From assembly GCA_026989995.1 (NCBI GenBank), contig JALSIO010000763.1, forward strand, positions 1 to 9,246: 9,246 bases of DNA, given 5' to 3'. Shown here in pieces: positions 6,645-9,246 of the stretch (its first letter is position 1; the number at the start of each line of letters is the position of its first letter). The translations under genes were made by a program, and so were the position numbers. The stretch comes from Myxococcales bacterium (GTDB lineage: Bacteria > Myxococcota_A > UBA9160 > JALSIO01). The notes under the pieces are model-generated. The model searched no databases. It saw only the letters and a program-made list of their open reading frames with translations, and was not told the origin of the DNA.

Positions 6645-8075
6645 TCACCGGCTGAACCCGAAGCGACCGCCCATCGCGGGAATCGCCGCCTCCCCGTCGG
6701 ACCGGGACTCCGGCTCCCGCCCGGGATGGCGCGCCGGCGTGCGGTTGCGCAGGAAGAACTCGACGTCGCTCACGCGGTCGCGGAGATCCGCGCCCGGCAG
6801 CTCCGGCACCTCGTCAGGCCCGAGGGGGCGCACCAGCCGGGGCGTGACGACGATGAGCAGCTCGCTCTCGGTCCGCTGGACCTGCTTGCGCGTGAAGAGG
6901 CCTCCGAGGAGCGGAAGGTCGCCGAGGAAGGGCACCCGGTCGTCCACGGACTGGCTGCTCTCCTGCAGGAGCCCAGCCATCACGAAGGTCTGCCCATCCC
7001 CGAGCAGGAGCGTGGTCGAGCCCCGCCGGGTCCGCACCCCGGGGACCGCCACGCCGCCCGAGGCGGTGCCGAGCGAGAAGTCCGGATTCGAGACCTCGGG
7101 CTCCACGCGCAGGCTGATCCGCCCCTCGCCGAGGACGGTGGGGGTGAAGCGCAGGAGCGTCCCGAACTCCTTGAACTCGATGGACACCACTCCGTCCCGG
7201 ACGCTCACCGGGACCGCGAACTCGCCGCCCACCAGGAAGCTCGCCTCCTGGCCGCTGAGCGCCACGAGGGTGGGGCTGGCCAGCACCCGCGCCAGGCTCT
7301 GGCTGGTGAGCAGGCTGAGCAGCCCGAGGGCATCGTTCTCGAGCGCCTGCACGGCGATCTGGAAGGCCGACGCGAAGGGACTCGCGAGGCTCGACGCACC
7401 GGAGAGCACGGCGCTCGCGCTGCCGCCGAGGAGGCGGTCGCGGATCACGACACCCTCGAGCGTTCCGGTGAAGCTTCCGCCGGGCAGCACCCCGACGTTC
7501 CAGTCCTCGTTCAACAGGAAGCCGAGCCCCATCTCCTGCAGCCCGGTCCGGGAGAGCTCGGCGAGCTTGACCTCGAGTTGGACCTGCTGGCTCCCCCGAA
7601 CCCGGGCCAGGTTGGTCACCGGCAGTCCCTCGTGCTCGATCCGGGCCAGTGCACGCTCGAGCTCCTCGGCCCCGGCCGCCTCGCCGTCCAGGACCACACC
7701 GGGGCCGCGCTGGCGCACCCGAAGCCCCGGCGCGAGGGCCTGCAGGTCCTCGCGCAGGGCCGCCACCCGCTCCGGCGGTGGGTAGACCTCCACGTCGCGA
7801 ACCACGACCCGCTCCTCGCCGTGCCAGAGGATCAGGTTGGTGCCGCCGGCGCGCTTTCCCGCCGTGAGCAGGAGCTGCCGCGGGCCGAGGAGCGTGACCT
7901 CGGCGACCTCCGGATCGGCGATGGAGACGCGGGTGATGGGATCGGGCGTGCGCACCACGGCCGCCCGGCCCATGGGAACGCGGAGCGGCGCGGCCCCGGC
8001 ATCGTCCGCCCGGCCCGCCGGGGCGGGGAGAAGGAGCAGCGTGGCTGCCCCCAGCCGGAGCACGGCCCGCCTCAT
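6645..8075 (-). CDS. rcpA: RcpA/CpaC, outer-membrane secretin of the Tad pilus
   Basis: A 476-aa secretin. A Sec signal peptide (about 1-23, possible cleavage after GRA) is followed by the N-terminal pilus domain with RVSIADPEVAEVTLLGPRQL (49-68) and GGTNLILWHGEERVVVRDVEV (within 77-97). A BON-like or linker region spans about 100-155. The secretin domain (about 165-415) contains QLEVKLAELSR (166-176), VLASPTLVALSGQEASFLVG (264-283), the region FKEFGTLLRFTPTV (301-314) and the closing VPFLGDLPLLGGLFTR (381-396) with ESELLIVVTPRLV (403-415). It should form the multimeric pore through which the Flp fibre leaves the cell. The ATG overlaps the cpaB stop by 4 nt (ATGA); its own Shine-Dalgarno is weak, so coupling to cpaB is likely. 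A tail of about 55 residues after the secretin domain ends in GRFGFSR. Confidence 0.97.
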   Translation of the reverse strand: MRRAVLRLGAATLLLLPAPAGRADDAGAAPLRVPMGRAAVVRTPDPITRVSIADPEVAEVTLLGPRQLLLTAGKRAGGTNLILWHGEERVVVRDVEVYPPPERVAALREDLQALAPGLRVRQRGPGVVLDGEAAGAEELERALARIEHEGLPVTNLARVRGSQQVQLEVKLAELSRTGLQEMGLGFLLNEDWNVGVLPGGSFTGTLEGVVIRDRLLGGSASAVLSGASSLASPFASAFQIAVQALENDALGLLSLLTSQSLARVLASPTLVALSGQEASFLVGGEFAVPVSVRDGVVSIEFKEFGTLLRFTPTVLGEGRISLRVEPEVSNPDFSLGTASGGVAVPGVRTRRGSTTLLLGDGQTFVMAGLLQESSQSVDDRVPFLGDLPLLGGLFTRKQVQRTESELLIVVTPRLVRPLGPDEVPELPGADLRDRVSDVEFFLRNRTPARHPGREPESRSDGEAAIPAMGGRFGFSR

Positions 8076-9076
8076 GGTGCGGCGTCCCGTCGTCCGCCGC
8101 GGATCACCTCCACCGCGGCGCGCGGCGAGGGCGGCGGCGCGAGCAGCTCCGCGAGCGCCTGGCCGCGGGTGGCCACCCGCCCCCGGTCATCCGGCCGCCG
8201 CCCCACGAGACGCAGCACGCTCCGGCTCGTCGCGTCCGAGGCCACCGCCAGGCGCTCCGCATCCCTCGGCGAGACGAGCAGCGTCACCACCGAGACGGGG
8301 GTGGGCTCGTCCACGCCGCCCCGCAGCGCCCGCTCCGTGGCGAGCACCTCGACGTCCTGCAGGATGGTCCGGGAGGCCATGCGGGTCCCGGTGACCTGTC
8401 CCTCCGCGCCCTCCCGCAGCTCGGCGGCGCGGAACCAGCTCGTGGGGGAGGTCGCGATCACGTCCACCCGGTCACCGGGACGCAGCACCCCCGCGATGCC
8501 GTCGGTCTCCCGCACCTCGACGGTGACGGCGCGCATGCCGGTCGGAATCCGGTCGAGAACACCCGACTCCGCCGGTCGCACCCGGGCCGCCCCGCGCTCT
8601 CCCGAGTAGGCGAGCTCGCGCACGGCGACCGGCTCGGCGTCCTCGGGGCTCCGGGCGAGAAGCGAGAGCCGGGCGCCGGCGGCAGCAGCCGCCGCCATCG
8701 CCTGCTCGGGGCGGACCGCGACCACCACGGCCCGGCCTCGCCGGCCGGAGCCGCCCGGCTCCTCGACGCGCAGCACGCGGACGTTCTCGAGCAGGAGGCG
8801 CGAGACCGCGGCACCTCCTTCGACGGAGGTGGTGGCCAGCACGTCCACCCGGTCTCCCGGCCCGAGCTCCGGGGCGAGACCCGCGGCGTCGTCCACCTCG
8901 ATGCGGATGGCCCGCTCCCCGGGACGGACCTCCTCCACCAGGGTGGCGGGAGGAGCAGGGGGGGGAGGCGCCGCCACCGGCGGGGGCTTCTCGGGCGTGG
9001 GCCGAAGCGCACGAACGGCCGCGACCCCGAGCAGCAGGGCGAGGACGAGCAGCAGTCCGGCACGGAGCGCGCTCAC
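8072..9076 (-). CDS. cpaB: CpaB/RcpC, periplasmic secretin partner with two RcpC-type domains
   Basis: A 334-aa protein with a GTG start and GGGAGGT 7 nt upstream. It has one N-terminal membrane helix (about 5-22) and a Pro/Ala linker (27-46), then two related domains. Copy 1 (about 53-145) opens GERAIRIEV and has LGPGDRVDVLAT; copy 2 (about 180-297) opens GMRAVTVEV and has LRPGDRVDVIAT. Each goes on with a Ser-Arg/Leu-x-x-Val-x-Val-Leu strand, then V-x-P-[ER]-[QD]-A and a closing [RG]R-x-P-[ED]-D. CpaB/RcpC proteins normally have one N-terminal SAF domain and one such RcpC domain; here the SAF place is taken by a second RcpC-like copy. The family acts in the periplasm with the secretin, and stabilisation or gating of the pore has been proposed. 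Being followed by rcpA with a 4-nt overlap agrees with this. Family call sure; meaning of the duplication unknown. Confidence 0.93.
   Translation of the reverse strand: MSALRAGLLLVLALLLGVAAVRALRPTPEKPPPVAAPPPPAPPATLVEEVRPGERAIRIEVDDAAGLAPELGPGDRVDVLATTSVEGGAAVSRLLLENVRVLRVEEPGGSGRRGRAVVVAVRPEQAMAAAAAAGARLSLLARSPEDAEPVAVRELAYSGERGAARVRPAESGVLDRIPTGMRAVTVEVRETDGIAGVLRPGDRVDVIATSPTSWFRAAELREGAEGQVTGTRMASRTILQDVEVLATERALRGGVDEPTPVSVVTLLVSPRDAERLAVASDATSRSVLRLVGRRPDDRGRVATRGQALAELLAPPPSPRAAVEVIRGGRRDAAP
8186..8539 (-). repeat. cpaB internal repeat, copy 2 (canonical RcpC-type domain)
   Basis: Encodes about residues 180-297 of CpaB. It begins GMRAVTVEV, continues GIAGVLRPGDRVDVIAT and closes LVGRRPDD. 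This is the copy closest to the usual CpaB sequence. Boundaries are by eye. Confidence 0.75.
8642..8920 (-). repeat. cpaB internal repeat, copy 1 (RcpC-like, in the usual SAF position)
   Basis: Encodes about residues 53-145 of CpaB. It begins GERAIRIEV, continues GLAPELGPGDRVDVLAT and closes LLARSPED. It aligns by eye with copy 2 across three blocks but is about 25 residues shorter, mainly lacking the SPTSWFRAAELREGAEG insertion of copy 2. Confidence 0.7.
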
Positions 9077-9083
9077 CGGCGTG

Positions 9084-9090
9084 ACCTCCC
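9084..9090 (-). promoter_or_regulatory. ribosome binding site of cpaB
   Basis: GGGAGGT on the coding strand, 7 nt before the GTG start of cpaB. It fixes that start and lies directly after the hairpin in the same spacer, so folding of the hairpin could affect access to it. Confidence 0.75.
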
Positions 9091-9094
9091 CGAC

Positions 9095-9127
9095 CGCCCG
9101 GCGCGGGACTCCCCGCGACCCCGGGCG
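9095..9127 (-). promoter_or_regulatory. intercistronic hairpin between the TadE-like gene and cpaB
   Basis: In the 52-nt spacer, 9095-9101 pairs with 9121-9127 (7 bp) and 9102-9107 with 9112-9117 (6 bp). The loop is 4 nt (9108-9111) and there is a 3-nt bulge (9118-9120). All 13 pairs are G-C. It begins right after the upstream stop codon and ends 4 nt before the cpaB ribosome binding site. No T run follows on the coding strand, so it is not a standard rho-independent terminator. It could be an attenuator, an mRNA-stability or processing element, or chance at this base composition. Confidence 0.5.
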
Positions 9128-9128
9128 C

Positions 9129-9246
9129 TCATGGAAGGACCGCGAGCGCTGCCGCCGCGAGCCGCCGCGGCAGCAGGTCCTCGGGCAGGTAGCCGACCAC
9201 CGGCTCGTAGGAGAGCTCCTCCACCGAGACCCGCAGCCGCTCCGGC
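9129..9246 (-). CDS. C-terminal end of a probable TadE-like minor pilin (cut by window edge)
   Basis: An open minus-strand frame of 38 codons enters from the right edge and stops with TGA. Its codons show the same strong G/C preference at third positions as the neighbours, so it is very likely coding. The visible end has RVSVEELSYEPVVGYLP and closes with a small hydrophobic stretch, LAAAALAVLP. TadE/TadF minor pilins commonly end with a beta strand followed by an aromatic-Pro-Leu/Val-Pro element and a hydrophobic strand, so a TadE-like identity is plausible, as is its place before cpaB. The typical N-terminal pilin segment lies outside the window, so this remains a guess. Other periplasmic or outer-membrane proteins are possible. 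Confidence 0.45.
   Translation of the reverse strand, partial: PERLRVSVEELSYEPVVGYLPEDLLPRRLAAAALAVLP

Noticed and set aside
5278..8609. Long plus-strand open frames of over 800 codons across 5278-7785 and 6024-8609
   Set aside because: They lie opposite tadA, tadZ, rcpA and cpaB, have Arg/Pro/Ser-rich low-complexity translations with no recognisable domain, and arise because stop codons are rare at this GC content.
9095..9127. The hairpin before cpaB as a rho-independent terminator
   Set aside because: No T run follows the stem on the coding strand, and the cpaB ribosome binding site begins only a few bases later.
11..9211. A 13-nt identity between 11-23 and 9199-9211, both encoding Tyr-Glu-Pro-Val near the window ends
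   Set aside because: At this length and base composition a match of 13 nt within 9 kb is expected by chance, and the flanking sequences do not align. Not taken as a repeat or attachment site.
1..9246. A wholly new system in the window
   Set aside because: Every gene fits a Tad/Flp pilus locus in near-standard order. The unusual points are changes within known components, not a new pathway.

Overview
The window is a very GC-rich stretch (strong G/C preference at third codon positions) filled by one minus-strand gene cluster for a Tad/Flp (type IVc) pilus. The outer-membrane secretin and two lipoproteins point to a diderm bacterium. A myxobacterial or other deltaproteobacteria-like lineage would fit, but nothing seen here fixes the taxonomy.

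Transcription runs from right to left. The right edge holds the C-terminal end of a probable TadE-like minor pilin. After a 52-nt spacer with a strong hairpin come cpaB (rcpC), the secretin gene rcpA (cpaC), tadZ (cpaE), the ATPase gene tadA (cpaF), the platform genes tadB and tadC, the TPR lipoprotein gene tadD, a 100-aa lipoprotein gene, and a TadG-like gene that runs off the left edge. Most junctions are 4-nt start/stop overlaps (ATGA or GTGA) or gaps of 4 to 40 nt, so the cluster looks like one translationally coupled operon. No stretch longer than 52 nt lacks a gene. I saw no RNA gene, mobile element, CRISPR array, internal promoter or rho-independent terminator.

The parts form one machine. 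RcpA is the outer-membrane pore, CpaB its periplasmic partner, and TadD plus the small lipoprotein are likely assembly or pilotin factors. TadB and TadC form the inner-membrane platform, TadA powers pilus extension (and possibly retraction), and TadZ places the machine in the cell. TadE/TadG-type proteins are minor pilins or accessory factors. The major Flp pilin and the prepilin peptidase are not in the window and would be expected upstream, beyond the right edge.

The system is known; the unusual points lie in its details. CpaB carries two copies of the RcpC-type domain where one SAF plus one RcpC domain is normal. The TadG-like protein has no visible VWA motif and instead a beta-rich body. 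TadZ lacks the P-loop lysine. A stable RNA hairpin sits between the pilin-like gene and cpaB.
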